Source of the DNA: JAYYPW01 sp036128855
GTDB lineage: Bacteria; Pseudomonadota; Gammaproteobacteria; Comchoanobacterales; Comchoanobacteraceae
Assembly (NCBI GenBank): GCA_036128855.1
Contig: JAYYPW010000003.1
Coordinates: forward strand, 1-64,000
Reading direction: 5' to 3'
DNA length: 64,000 nt
Made by a program: the position numbers and the translations under genes. The notes beneath the pieces were generated by a model. That model made no database searches. It was not told the DNA's origin and saw nothing but the letters and a program-made list of their open reading frames with translations. This document shows, piece after piece, positions 42,808-52,162 of the stretch. The number at the start of each line of letters is the position of its first letter. Within the stretch, counting starts at the first letter, position 1.

Positions 42808-44260
42808 AACGATAACCAAGGGTAGCTGCGCAATGCATAATTATTAAAATCAATAATATAACAAAATCTGGTACATTTTGATAGACCGTAAACTGTATTT
42901 CTGGTGTGAAGCTTAAAGAAAGTATGCCATCACTATCATAAGGTAGGCCGTCAAGAATCTTTCCCTTAGCATCAATCATGGTACTTGGGCCACGATTCAG
43001 GGCTAGTAGTAGAGGTTTTGCGTTCTCCAATGCACGCATACGAGCGCTCAGTATAAATTGCTGATTAATGATACTATTATTATACCAAGTATTCTCTCCT
43101 GATACGATTAGAAATGAAGATCGCGAAAGCCAGTGTTTATCTATAGGAGGGAAAAATAGCTCATAACAGATCATAGGGTAGATCACATGATTAGAAAAAC
43201 TGAGTAAGTCTTTATTACTGTGGGCAACATCATGAGGCAGATCAGGTAAAATATGCCACAGAGTTGACGGTAAAAAATCTACTAGAGGTATAAACTCACC
43301 AAACGGAACTAATATCTGTTTGTGGTAGGTCCCATGCGCCTTGCCTGTGCCTACTAGTGCTGGACTAAAATCATCATATTTTAAGCTTGTGCCAATAAAG
43401 CTATTTTTTAAAAGTTGGTGTTGTTGTAGTTGCTGTAAACTCTTCTCATCAGCACGATGATAAAGTATGCCCTCGGGGAGTATGTTCAAAGTAGTGTTGT
43501 CAGTCTTTTCTAATAACAGTCGATATTTATTCCATGATTTTTGGGGTTGTAACTTATCTATTGTCGCGACATTACCTTGGAGTAAATTAACTTGTATTGC
43601 TTGGGTAGGTATAGATCTATTAAGAGATATCAAGGACCAAATCCCTAGGCATATATAAATACCCACTATATATAAAAGTGGGCGCATAGAATTCTTGAGT
43701 ATGCTATGCGCAAAGCACAGAGATAGCAGACAAACTATATAACCAGCAAGATACTGGCCACCTAAAGGTAGTAGTTGTGTAAGCAAGGGCATATCCATAA
43801 CAGCATAAGCTTGCCATGACCAAGGTATTGCCCAAAAAAAAGGCTGTCGAATATATTCAGAACAAGTAAGAATCAAAGGAAAATGCTGTAAACCCAAATA
43901 GCGAATACAAAGTAAGAGAGGGATAGAATGAATAAAGGCAACAAAAGAAAAGGCAAGTAGGCCCAGTGTCCAGCTGATAGGAAAAGAAAAAGACATAAAG
44001 GACTCTAAGCAAAATACTATCCAATATGATGCAAATGTAATAAAAAGAGAGTAGTAAAGATATACATAGTAAATTTGTTTTTCTACAGGGCAAGACTTAA
44101 TACAGGCTAGCCAGATGCCAAAGGCAGGAATATAGTAGCATCGTATGCCAGGCGATAGTGAGATCCACGCAGAAAGGATGGCAAATATCAAGGTATACGC
44201 ATGCAAAAAGTAAGCATGCCGATAGTCTGTGTAAAAAGCGGTTTGGCTAATTTGTTTCAT
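42770..44260 (-). CDS. lnt: Apolipoprotein N-acyltransferase Lnt
   Basis: Adds the third acyl chain to lipoproteins in the inner membrane. 496 residues: about six to eight membrane helices in the first 210 residues, then a nitrilase-fold domain with the catalytic triad E263 (ILPEGILYH), K314 (YHKQILVPFGEFIP) and C365 (PMICYELFFP). The C-terminus has one more helix. It overlaps corC by 14 bases and leuS by 38 bases. The corC-lnt order is conserved in gammaproteobacteria. Confidence 0.94.
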   Translation of the reverse strand: MKQISQTAFYTDYRHAYFLHAYTLIFAILSAWISLSPGIRCYYIPAFGIWLACIKSCPVEKQIYYVYLYYSLFITFASYWIVFCLESFMSFSFPISWTLGLLAFSFVAFIHSIPLLLCIRYLGLQHFPLILTCSEYIRQPFFWAIPWSWQAYAVMDMPLLTQLLPLGGQYLAGYIVCLLSLCFAHSILKNSMRPLLYIVGIYICLGIWSLISLNRSIPTQAIQVNLLQGNVATIDKLQPQKSWNKYRLLLEKTDNTTLNILPEGILYHRADEKSLQQLQQHQLLKNSFIGTSLKYDDFSPALVGTGKAHGTYHKQILVPFGEFIPLVDFLPSTLWHILPDLPHDVAHSNKDLLSFSNHVIYPMICYELFFPPIDKHWLSRSSFLIVSGENTWYNNSIINQQFILSARMRALENAKPLLLALNRGPSTMIDAKGKILDGLPYDSDGILSLSFTPEIQFTVYQNVPDFVILLILIIMHCAATLGYRYERTARLFTSTS

Positions 44261-45110
44261 TTTTTGTTGTAGTAATTTCTAGTGATTTTATTTGGCGATT
44301 AGTAGAGTGCACAATTTTAAAGGTTAAGTCATTGTATTGGCAAGCTTCACCTGGTTTTGGAACACATCCAAACTTCTGGGCAACTATACCGCCAATTGTA
44401 TCAAAATATTCAGGGGAGATGTCTGTGTGAAAATGTTCATTGAAGTCTTCAACAGGAGTAAGCGCATCAACTAGAAAGGTATTTTCAGAGACTTGGTGAA
44501 TATGTTGTTTTTGGGCATTGTGATCATGTTCATCTTCAATTTCACCAGTTATTTGCTCAATGACATCCTCTATAGTGATTAAGCCAGATACCCCACCGTA
44601 CTCATCGATAACAATAGCCATATGGTTATGGGTCGACTGAAATTCTCGTAGGAGACTATCAAGGCGCTTACTTTCGGGCACAAATATGGCTGGACGTGCA
44701 ATCTCGTGGAGATAGATTTTTACATTGCGAGAATCAGTCTCATATAAGTGCTGCAAGAGGTCCTTCGCTAAAACAAGACCTTTGACATTATCTATGTTTT
44801 TCTCAATGACTGGAAAACGAGAGTGTTGGGAAGATACGACTGTCGGTATACAAGCGTCTAACCGAGCATTTGCATCTAAAGTGACCATCTGAGCTCGAGA
44901 CACCATAATATCACGAACTCTCAGATTGGAAAATTGTAAAATACCCTCGATCATAGAATATTGATCAAAATCGATAACATTTTTGCCAACAAGGCTGTAA
45001 AGATAGTCGGATAAAGCAACTTTATCAGGGGTTTGTGGTTGCGATTTCCAGCTGAATAGTCCAGAGATCCGAGAAAAAAGAGAAGTAATGATTGAATTAT
45101 TGGTCTTCAT
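44247..45110 (-). CDS. corC: CorC/HlyC-family CBS-domain protein
   Basis: 287 residues. A short N-terminal region is followed by two CBS domains (RVRDIMVSRAQMVTL and HNHMAIVIDEYGGVSGLITIEDV, with a GEIEDEHD loop) and a CorC_HlyC transporter-associated domain (DTIGGIVAQKFGCVPKPGE). Linked to magnesium/cobalt homeostasis; there is no membrane DUF21 domain, as in CorC. It sits directly after ybeZ, overlapping it by 14 bases; in most relatives ybeY lies between them. Confidence 0.9.
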   Translation of the reverse strand: MKTNNSIITSLFSRISGLFSWKSQPQTPDKVALSDYLYSLVGKNVIDFDQYSMIEGILQFSNLRVRDIMVSRAQMVTLDANARLDACIPTVVSSQHSRFPVIEKNIDNVKGLVLAKDLLQHLYETDSRNVKIYLHEIARPAIFVPESKRLDSLLREFQSTHNHMAIVIDEYGGVSGLITIEDVIEQITGEIEDEHDHNAQKQHIHQVSENTFLVDALTPVEDFNEHFHTDISPEYFDTIGGIVAQKFGCVPKPGEACQYNDLTFKIVHSTNRQIKSLEITTTKNETN

Positions 45111-46080
45111 ATGCAGAGATGATACTTTGGATTAAATCATGACGTACTACATCACGTTTATGGAAGTAAGTAAATGAAATATTGGGGATATTTTGTAAAA
45201 TAGACTCTGCGTGTGCCAAGCCAGATCCTTGTGAGCGAGGAAGATCTATTTGGGTTAAGTCGCCTGTTATGACCATCTTGGCATCATGACCTAAGCGCGT
45301 GAGCAGCATTTTCATTTGCTCATTAGTTGTATTCTGGGCTTCATCTAGTATGATAAACGACTCAGAAAGTGTACGGCCGCGCATAAAAGCTAGAGGTGCA
45401 ATTTCTATTTTACCTTTCTCTATAAAATGCATGGTTTGCTCTAGCGATATTAACTCATACAGAGCATCATAAAACGGACGCAAATAAGGATCTACTTTTT
45501 GTGCAAGATCACCAGGAAGAAAGCCTAATTTTTCTCCTGCGTCAACCGCTGGTCGTACTAAAATGATACGTTCAACACTATTTTTAATTAATGCCTCTGC
45601 AGCAGCAGCTACGGCAAGATAAGTTTTACCAGTGCCAGAAGGACCAATAGCAAAGTTGATGATGTTATCTTGTACGCGTTGCATATACTGGTATTGTGAT
45701 CGATTCTGTAACTTTATGCTCTTGTTAGGTAGTTGCAAAAGACCAGTATATTTAGCTTTGGGTTGGAGTAAGTCGGGTGCCTGAGCAGAAAAGTGGATAT
45801 CCTTACTAGATAGCTCTTTTTGTGTAGCAGTCAGAGAATAAAGAGACTGTATTTGATCAGCAGCTATTCGTATATTAGGCTCTAATCCTGATATAGAAAA
45901 GGTATTTTCACGTTTGGCAATACTGACTTCATGAGTTTTCTCAATTCGAATAATATTTTCATCACAGGGGCCACAAAGTGTATTCAAGCGGGTTCTGTCA
46001 TAGGGAGTCAGAACAATTTTAAGTCTATTTTCGGTCTTGTTCAAGATGGTATTCCGGCAGGTACTTTCTGAGTATAGCAA
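45097..46080 (-). CDS. ybeZ: PhoH-like ATPase YbeZ
   Basis: 327 residues: an N-terminal KH-like region and a PhoH ATPase domain with Walker A GPSGTGKT (146-153), RPAVDAGEKLGFLPGDL, Walker B SFIILDEAQN and MVITGDLTQIDLP. The protein is thought to act with YbeY in RNA processing. The start is uncertain: TTG at 46080 is the longest option, TTG at 46044 another, and there is no ATG before about residue 133. It lies downstream of miaB and directly overlaps corC. Confidence 0.92.
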   Translation of the reverse strand: MLYSESTCRNTILNKTENRLKIVLTPYDRTRLNTLCGPCDENIIRIEKTHEVSIAKRENTFSISGLEPNIRIAADQIQSLYSLTATQKELSSKDIHFSAQAPDLLQPKAKYTGLLQLPNKSIKLQNRSQYQYMQRVQDNIINFAIGPSGTGKTYLAVAAAAEALIKNSVERIILVRPAVDAGEKLGFLPGDLAQKVDPYLRPFYDALYELISLEQTMHFIEKGKIEIAPLAFMRGRTLSESFIILDEAQNTTNEQMKMLLTRLGHDAKMVITGDLTQIDLPRSQGSGLAHAESILQNIPNISFTYFHKRDVVRHDLIQSIISAYEDQ

Positions 46081-46167
46081 CGTTTTTATAATTTACTAGT
46101 GTTATTGGCTTATAGATGGGTAATGGGGTTCACTGTTTTTTCCTAGCACGTCCTAGGTGATTATTAC

Positions 46168-47496
46168 TTAAGCAGAAGTTGCAACTCTACCACGTAGACA
46201 ATTATGCATCACATCTGTGATAGTCACCCCAACAACTTGTCCAATTAGCCTTTCTGGTGCAAGAAAATTTACAATACGGTTATTCTCAGTACGTCCCATC
46301 AATTCTTTTGGCGACTTTTTTGAAGGCCCTTCAACGAGAACAGAAAAAGTTTTTTGTACCATATTTTGCGATATGGATTTAGCAGAGTGTTGTAATTTGT
46401 TTTGTAAAATCTGCAAGCGGCTTTTTTTCTCTGTCAATGTGAGATTACATGGTATATCAGCAGCGGGTGTGCCAGGTCTTGGGCTATAAATAAAGCTAAA
46501 AGACTGATCAAATCCTATTGTATCAACAAGATCGAGTGTGTCTTGAAAATCTTGATCTGTTTCACCAGGAAAGCCGACGATAATGTCTGTAGAAACAGGA
46601 AGGTCTGGTCGATAAGCTCGTAACTTTTCAATGATTTCGATATACTGTTGGGAAGTGTAATCACGTTTCATTTTTTGTAATACGCTATTAGATCCGCTTT
46701 GAACTGGGAGATGTAGATGATTACAAAGTTTAGTTTCACCAGCAAAAGCATCAATCAGTGTCTCATCAAATGCAGCAGGGTGAGATGTGGTAAAACGTAA
46801 GCGTTCTAAGCCCTTTAGTTGGCTAAGACCATAAACAAGTAGGGCAAGATTTGCCGTGTCACCTGAGTGCATACGTCCATAGTAGTCATTAACATTTTGT
46901 CCTAGGAGGGTAATCTCCTTGACCCCAATATCAATGAGCTTCTGTGCTTCTTCAATAACATCTGCATACGGGCGGGAGATTTCTTCACCACGTGTATAGG
47001 GTACTATACAATAGCTACAAAATTTATCACAACCCTCCATGATAGAGATAAAAGAGGAGACTTCAGCTGTCTTAGGTGATGGGAGACTATCAAACTTCTC
47101 AATCTTAGGAAAGCTGATATCAAGTTGAGGTTTTTTCGTGTTACGGTACGCATTATAAAGTAATGGTAATTGGTGAATGCTTTGGGGGCCTATTACAATA
47201 TGGATAAATGGTGCACGTTCGAACATAGACTCAGCTTCTTGTTGAGCAACACAGCCAGTAACAGCTAGTACACAATCTGAGTTTTTAATAACTTTCTTGC
47301 GCCACCTTCCTAACTCGGAAAAAACCTTTTCTTGTGCTTTTTCACGAATTGAACAGGTGTTTAGAATAACAAGATCTGCGTAGTCAGGTTTATCGGCTTC
47401 TGTCATTCCAAGGTGTTTTTGTAATAAGCTGGCCATTTTCTCAGAATCATAAACATTCATCTGGCAGCCATAGGTTTTTATAAAATACTGCTGCAT
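46168..47496 (-). CDS. miaB: tRNA-2-methylthio-N6-dimethylallyladenosine synthase MiaB
   Basis: Adds the methylthio group at A37 of tRNAs reading UNN codons. 442 residues from the ATG at 47496. The N-terminal cluster cysteines are in KTYGCQMNVYDSE, LNTCSIREKA and VTGCVAQQEA; the radical SAM motif is EGCDKFCSYCIVPYTRGEE; the C-terminal TRAM domain includes LMGRTENNRIVNF. A TTG at 47523 would overlap the MFS gene end; the ATG is preferred, with AGAGG upstream. It leads the ybeZ-corC-lnt-leuS group. Confidence 0.95.
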   Translation of the reverse strand: MQQYFIKTYGCQMNVYDSEKMASLLQKHLGMTEADKPDYADLVILNTCSIREKAQEKVFSELGRWRKKVIKNSDCVLAVTGCVAQQEAESMFERAPFIHIVIGPQSIHQLPLLYNAYRNTKKPQLDISFPKIEKFDSLPSPKTAEVSSFISIMEGCDKFCSYCIVPYTRGEEISRPYADVIEEAQKLIDIGVKEITLLGQNVNDYYGRMHSGDTANLALLVYGLSQLKGLERLRFTTSHPAAFDETLIDAFAGETKLCNHLHLPVQSGSNSVLQKMKRDYTSQQYIEIIEKLRAYRPDLPVSTDIIVGFPGETDQDFQDTLDLVDTIGFDQSFSFIYSPRPGTPAADIPCNLTLTEKKSRLQILQNKLQHSAKSISQNMVQKTFSVLVEGPSKKSPKELMGRTENNRIVNFLAPERLIGQVVGVTITDVMHNCLRGRVATSA

Positions 47497-47500
47497 GCGA

Positions 47501-48745
47501 TTAAATGACCTCTTTTTCCTCAATAAACATAATCAGAATAAGGCTACAAACCAATAGTATTGGGATAATAGATAGAGCGGCCTGCCAGCTAGAAAAAGTG
47601 TAATGTAGAGGATTAGATGTCTCGGGTATGAGCATGTAGCCTAATAGAGGTTGGATATAGCTGCTTAAATTCACAATCATATTGGTTGTTGCAATGCTTG
47701 TTGCAGTTAGGTGATCAGGGACTAAATCTTTAGCAAAAACAAATACGAGTTGTTGGGCGCCAACGAAACAGCCAATGAAGAATAACAGGAGCGCAGCAAT
47801 AGAAACAGACCACACTTTAACAAGAAGAAGGCACATACAGATAAGAGAAATAGCGCTACCAACATACAACAGCCTTTTTTTGTTGTCTGTTTGACTAGCT
47901 AACCAACCGTTTAATGGCGCTCCTATTACTAAACCCCAGAATATCATACTGGTAAGCTGACCAGAAAAAGCTTCGGATACTTGGTAGTTTTGCATAAAAA
48001 AGCTTTTTGCCCATGCGATGAATATTTGCAAGGGTGTATACATAAAGCAGCCAACAAGCCCAATAATCCAGATTTGACGTCGGGTTATAACAGCGTAAAT
48101 ATCATTAGCAATTCTATAGAAGTTAAAAGTGGTGAGGGAGTGATCTTCCTTGTCATAAATAAACATACAAGATAGAAGTAGCAGTACAAGTGATATGACA
48201 GCTGAGCCAAAATAGATGATTGGGGCACCATACTGTACACCCATAGGGATAAATACTTCGGCAGCAATACCACCAAGACTACCTAAACCTGTGGCGATAC
48301 CAGATAATATTGGATAGTAGTGTTTGGGTAGCCATTCACTCGCAGTTTTGAGTACAGCTATGAATGCAAAAGCAGAGCCAAAGCCAATCAGTAGTCTTGC
48401 TATGATTAAAATAGTAAAGTTGATCTCTAGTGCACTCATTATGGAACCAATTAAGCAACAGGCTACGGCTAAGGGAACAATCTTACTTGCACCAAACTCA
48501 TCGATGAGAGGTCCTGCAAAAAGCTGCATTGGTGTATACATAAAGTAAAAGCTAGATTCCAAAAAACCAAATTGCTGTGGGGTGATTTTATAAGTTGCTG
48601 TGATTTCTTCAAGCATTACTGAGGGGATAAGGCGCAATGAAAAATCGTAAAAATAAAAACCACTAGTGATCCAAAACATGACCCATCCGATATTAGGGAA
48701 GTTTTTGAGCACTGATGATTTTAAACCTTTAGTCGCTGAAGTCAT
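47501..48745 (-). CDS. MFS transporter, Pht-like (phagosomal transporter family)
   Basis: 414 residues with 12 predicted helices. The N-terminal part FYFYDFSLRLIPSVMLEEI and ESSFYFMYTPMQLFAGPLIDEFGASKI strongly recalls the Pht family of Legionella, Coxiella and Francisella, where members take up amino acids or nucleosides inside host vacuoles. The substrate here is unknown. It lies immediately upstream of miaB, four bases from its ATG, and is followed on the other side by the end-to-start gap to gatB. Confidence 0.85.
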   Translation of the reverse strand: MTSATKGLKSSVLKNFPNIGWVMFWITSGFYFYDFSLRLIPSVMLEEITATYKITPQQFGFLESSFYFMYTPMQLFAGPLIDEFGASKIVPLAVACCLIGSIMSALEINFTILIIARLLIGFGSAFAFIAVLKTASEWLPKHYYPILSGIATGLGSLGGIAAEVFIPMGVQYGAPIIYFGSAVISLVLLLLSCMFIYDKEDHSLTTFNFYRIANDIYAVITRRQIWIIGLVGCFMYTPLQIFIAWAKSFFMQNYQVSEAFSGQLTSMIFWGLVIGAPLNGWLASQTDNKKRLLYVGSAISLICMCLLLVKVWSVSIAALLLFFIGCFVGAQQLVFVFAKDLVPDHLTATSIATTNMIVNLSSYIQPLLGYMLIPETSNPLHYTFSSWQAALSIIPILLVCSLILIMFIEEKEVI

Positions 48746-48817
48746 AAGCTAAATATTATAAATACAAAGGTTGAATATAACATATTAGAGTGTTTAAATC
48801 CAGTAATCGGATCTGGG

Positions 48818-50263
48818 CTAAGATTTCCCTAGGATATCTTTTAGAATTTTATTAAGTTTCTGAGGGTCAACTTTACCTTGGCTAGCTTTCATAGCTTGGC
48901 CAACAAAATAGCCATATATCTTTTCATTTCCAGATTGATAAGCGAGTAGTTGTTTTTCATTATTATCTAGAATATTTTGAATGAGTGTGCGTATAGACTT
49001 TTCATCAGATATGATCTTCAGGCCTTTTTGCGCTATGATCGTATCGGGCAGTGTGCCTACTTCCCAAACTTCTTCAAAGACACTTTTAGCGATATTATTT
49101 GATATGGTACCATCTTCGACACGGTGTAATAAGTTGCTGAGTTTTTCAGGAGTAAGATGGGAGTTTTTCAGTGATAGACCAGAGCGGTTTATAGCAGCAG
49201 CGACAGGCCCAAGCAACCAGTTGCATACTGATTTGGCAGGCGCTTTACCAATAGTCATAACTTGTTCGAAAAAAGTAGCATAGTCTTTATCTTGTGATAA
49301 TATTTTTGCGTCATAGCCACTTAGACCATATGCCTCAATAAATCGCAGTTTTTTTTCATCAGGTAGCTCGGGGAGAGATTCTTTGATCTCCATAATAACA
49401 GAATCTGGTATATGAATAGTTGGAATATCTGGCTCAGGATGGTATCGGTAGTCGTGTGCTTGCTCTTTGTCACGCATAAGTTTGGTTGTGCCAGTGCTTT
49501 CATCATAGAGTCGTGTTTGCTGTTTTATGATGCCTCCCTCTTGTAGTACTTGAGATTGCCTTTTAATTTCGTACTGAATTGCTTTCTCAACAAATTTAAA
49601 AGAGTTAATATTTTTAATCTCTACTCTTGTGCCAAATGGTGCTTCTGGACTTTTACGGATTGAGACATTTGCATCACATCGCATAGACCCTTCTTGCATA
49701 TTGCCATCGCAAATACCTAGGTACACAATGAGACTATGTAAAGTTTTAAGATAAGTAACGGCATCTTCTGCTGTGCGTAGATCAGGTTCAGACACTATCT
49801 CTAAAAGCGGCATGCCCGCTCGATTTAGATCAATCCCAGTCATATTACTAGCGTAGTCATGCAGTGATTTCCCAGCATCTTCTTCAAGGTGGGTATGATG
49901 AATGCGAATAACTTGAGAGCTTCCATCCGGTCTTTCTATAGTTATATGTCCGCCCCAAAGAATAGGGTTATAGTGTTGGGTGATTTGATATCCTTTTGGT
50001 AAGTCAGGATAAAAGTAGTTTTTTCGATCAAAGCTTATATCTTGGTTAACTTTCGCACTACTCGCAAAACCAAATCGTATGGCTTGGTGTATAGCTTGTT
50101 TGTTAAGAATAGGAAGCGTCCCAGGCAGACCTAGATCAACTAAGCTTGCTTGAGTATTAGGTTTGGATCCATAGCCTGTCAAAGCGGTGGAAAATAACTT
50201 CGATTCGGTTAGAAGTTGGATATGAACCTCAAGTCCAATCACAGGATACCAATTTTGTGCCAT
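48818..50263 (-). CDS. gatB: Aspartyl/glutamyl-tRNA amidotransferase subunit B
   Basis: The tRNA-binding kinase-like subunit of GatCAB, which converts misacylated Glu-tRNA-Gln or Asp-tRNA-Asn to the amide forms. 481 residues: IGLEVHIQLLTESKLFS at the start, FDRKNYFYPDLPKGYQI, HLEEDAGKS, DLNRAGMPLLEIVSEPD, CDANVSIRK, and the C-terminal GatB/YqeY helical domain. Last of gatC-gatA-gatB, nine bases after gatA. Confidence 0.96.
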   Translation of the reverse strand: MAQNWYPVIGLEVHIQLLTESKLFSTALTGYGSKPNTQASLVDLGLPGTLPILNKQAIHQAIRFGFASSAKVNQDISFDRKNYFYPDLPKGYQITQHYNPILWGGHITIERPDGSSQVIRIHHTHLEEDAGKSLHDYASNMTGIDLNRAGMPLLEIVSEPDLRTAEDAVTYLKTLHSLIVYLGICDGNMQEGSMRCDANVSIRKSPEAPFGTRVEIKNINSFKFVEKAIQYEIKRQSQVLQEGGIIKQQTRLYDESTGTTKLMRDKEQAHDYRYHPEPDIPTIHIPDSVIMEIKESLPELPDEKKLRFIEAYGLSGYDAKILSQDKDYATFFEQVMTIGKAPAKSVCNWLLGPVAAAINRSGLSLKNSHLTPEKLSNLLHRVEDGTISNNIAKSVFEEVWEVGTLPDTIIAQKGLKIISDEKSIRTLIQNILDNNEKQLLAYQSGNEKIYGYFVGQAMKASQGKVDPQKLNKILKDILGKS

Positions 50264-50272
50264 AGTTACTTC

Positions 50273-51736
50273 CTACGTAAAATCATTTGGGCATTGCAAA
50301 TGCCAGTCAGTACGTTTTTGATATTGATGGGCTGCATTTAACAGGCGAGACTCGGTAAATCTTGGGCCGATGATTTGCATGCCTACAGGCATACCCTGCA
50401 GCATGCCAACAGGTAGAGCTATGCTAGGAAGTTCAGCTAAATTGACAGGTATAGTAAACGCATCCTGTAGGTACATCTGGACTGGATCACTTGTGAGCTG
50501 TCCAATCTTGAAAGCAATACTCGGTGTAGTCGGGGCAAAAATGACATCAACCTTTTTGAATGCTTCATGAAAGTCATGGCGAATCAAGTTGCGAATATTC
50601 TGGGATTTAATATAATAATCATCATAGTATCCACTAGATAAAGCATATGTGCCGATGAGGATTCTGCGTTTTACCTCTCTACCAAATGATTCAGATCGAG
50701 ATTGCGCATACATTTTCTCTAGGTCGGCAGCATTTGAAGACCGATAGCCATATAGGTTTGCATCAAAGCGGGCAAGATTAGAAGAGGCCTCACATGGAGC
50801 TATGGTATAGTAAGCGGGAACGCAGTGCTTAGTATCGGGTAAATCGACCTCGATAAACGTAACGCCAAGTTTAGCGTATTCATCGATGGCTTTTTGTAAA
50901 ATCTGCGCTATTTCTGGATCAAGATCGCCACTAAAGTATTCTTTAGGTAGGCCAACGCGAAGTGACTTGAGTGATTTGTCTAGGTCTTTAGTATAATCAT
51001 AGCAAGGCTGCTGGACGGATGTCATATCGTGCTTAGGGTCAAAGCTTGCCATCGCAGAGAGTAGGTGGGCGCAGTCTTCTGCAGATTTTGACATTGGTCC
51101 GCCTTGGTCAAGGCTAGATGCAAAGGCGATCATACCATATCTTGACACAACGCCGTAGCTGGGTTTAATGCCAGTTATTCCACAAAATGCAGCAGGTTGG
51201 CGTATAGATCCGCCGGTATCTGAGCCTGTAGCCGCAGGAGAAAGTCTAGCAGCCAGAAGTGCAGCCGACCCACCTGAGGAGCCACCAGGTACGCGATTAG
51301 TGTCCCAGGGATTGAAACAGGGGCCAAAATAGCTGTTCTCATTGGAGCCACCCATAGCAAACTCGTCAAGATTTACTTTGCCTAGCATGACCATACCAGC
51401 ATTTTTAAAATTATCTACAATTGTAGCGTCATAAGGGGGTGTGAAATTAACTAATGCCTTAGATGAGCATGTGGTTTTAATACCTTTCGTGAGTAGGTTG
51501 TCTTTGTGTGCGATTGGTATGCCTGATAGAAAATGTAGTTTTTCAGGTGTGTGTAACCTGGTTTCGTCCACCTTTTTCGCTTGTGTAAGGGCGAATTCAT
51601 CGTTAACACTTATGAATGCATTAATTTTTGGATTAAAACGGTGAATCCGGTCTAAAAATAACTGGGTTAATTCTACAGAGGAGATCTTTTTTTGTTTGAG
51701 CTGCCTAGAAAGCTCGGCAAGAGATAGATTATGCAT
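50273..51736 (-). CDS. gatA: Glutamyl-tRNA(Gln) amidotransferase subunit A
   Basis: The glutaminase subunit of GatCAB. 487 residues with the amidase-signature catalytic triad: K78 in IPIAHKDNL, S153 in GGSSGGSAA, and the nucleophile S177 in GSDTGGSIRQPAAFCG. The oxyanion and ammonia-channel residues fall in the usual order. It starts at an ATG at 51736, three bases after gatC. Confidence 0.97.
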   Translation of the reverse strand: MHNLSLAELSRQLKQKKISSVELTQLFLDRIHRFNPKINAFISVNDEFALTQAKKVDETRLHTPEKLHFLSGIPIAHKDNLLTKGIKTTCSSKALVNFTPPYDATIVDNFKNAGMVMLGKVNLDEFAMGGSNENSYFGPCFNPWDTNRVPGGSSGGSAALLAARLSPAATGSDTGGSIRQPAAFCGITGIKPSYGVVSRYGMIAFASSLDQGGPMSKSAEDCAHLLSAMASFDPKHDMTSVQQPCYDYTKDLDKSLKSLRVGLPKEYFSGDLDPEIAQILQKAIDEYAKLGVTFIEVDLPDTKHCVPAYYTIAPCEASSNLARFDANLYGYRSSNAADLEKMYAQSRSESFGREVKRRILIGTYALSSGYYDDYYIKSQNIRNLIRHDFHEAFKKVDVIFAPTTPSIAFKIGQLTSDPVQMYLQDAFTIPVNLAELPSIALPVGMLQGMPVGMQIIGPRFTESRLLNAAHQYQKRTDWHLQCPNDFT

Positions 51737-51739
51737 AAA

Positions 51740-52054
51740 TCATTCCTCGTCAATCACTTTAGGAACCTCAAAGTAGCCAGTCGCAACGTTGAAGTGTGCA
51801 AATGATGTTGACAGCGCAGGGTAACCAGGACAAGGGGTTGGCTTATCGTCTCGAAGGTCGTCATATTGTGTTGGCTGCAGACCGTATTGTTTAAATTCAC
51901 AGACACTTACTTGTGACATTTTGTGATACATTTTAACGATGGAAGTAAGGCTTTTTCGAAAGTCATCAGTTTGTTCTCGAGTTATTGTGATCTTGGCTCG
52001 GAATGCTATGTCGTTTAGAACTTCTTGGCTTATTATTGAAATATCATCTTCCAT
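51740..52054 (-). CDS. gatC: Aspartyl/glutamyl-tRNA amidotransferase subunit C
   Basis: Small 104-residue subunit that wraps around GatA and stabilises it. It shows the short GatC pattern: early helix region, MYHKMSQVSVCEFKQYGLQP where others have LxxVDT...P, and LRDDKPTPC near the (L/F)R-(E/D)D block, ending GYFEVPKVID. Sequence is divergent, but its place directly before gatA makes the call safe. Divergent from mreB by 108 bases. Confidence 0.92.
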   Translation of the reverse strand: MEDDISIISQEVLNDIAFRAKITITREQTDDFRKSLTSIVKMYHKMSQVSVCEFKQYGLQPTQYDDLRDDKPTPCPGYPALSTSFAHFNVATGYFEVPKVIDEE

Positions 52055-52162
52055 ATGTGTAGAAATTCTTAGTAAGACACTATTTTATCCATATAGGGCG
52101 TTGTGTCAAGTATTGTTTTACTGTAATGTAAGTGATTATAGAAAAAACTCAAAGGAGACAAA

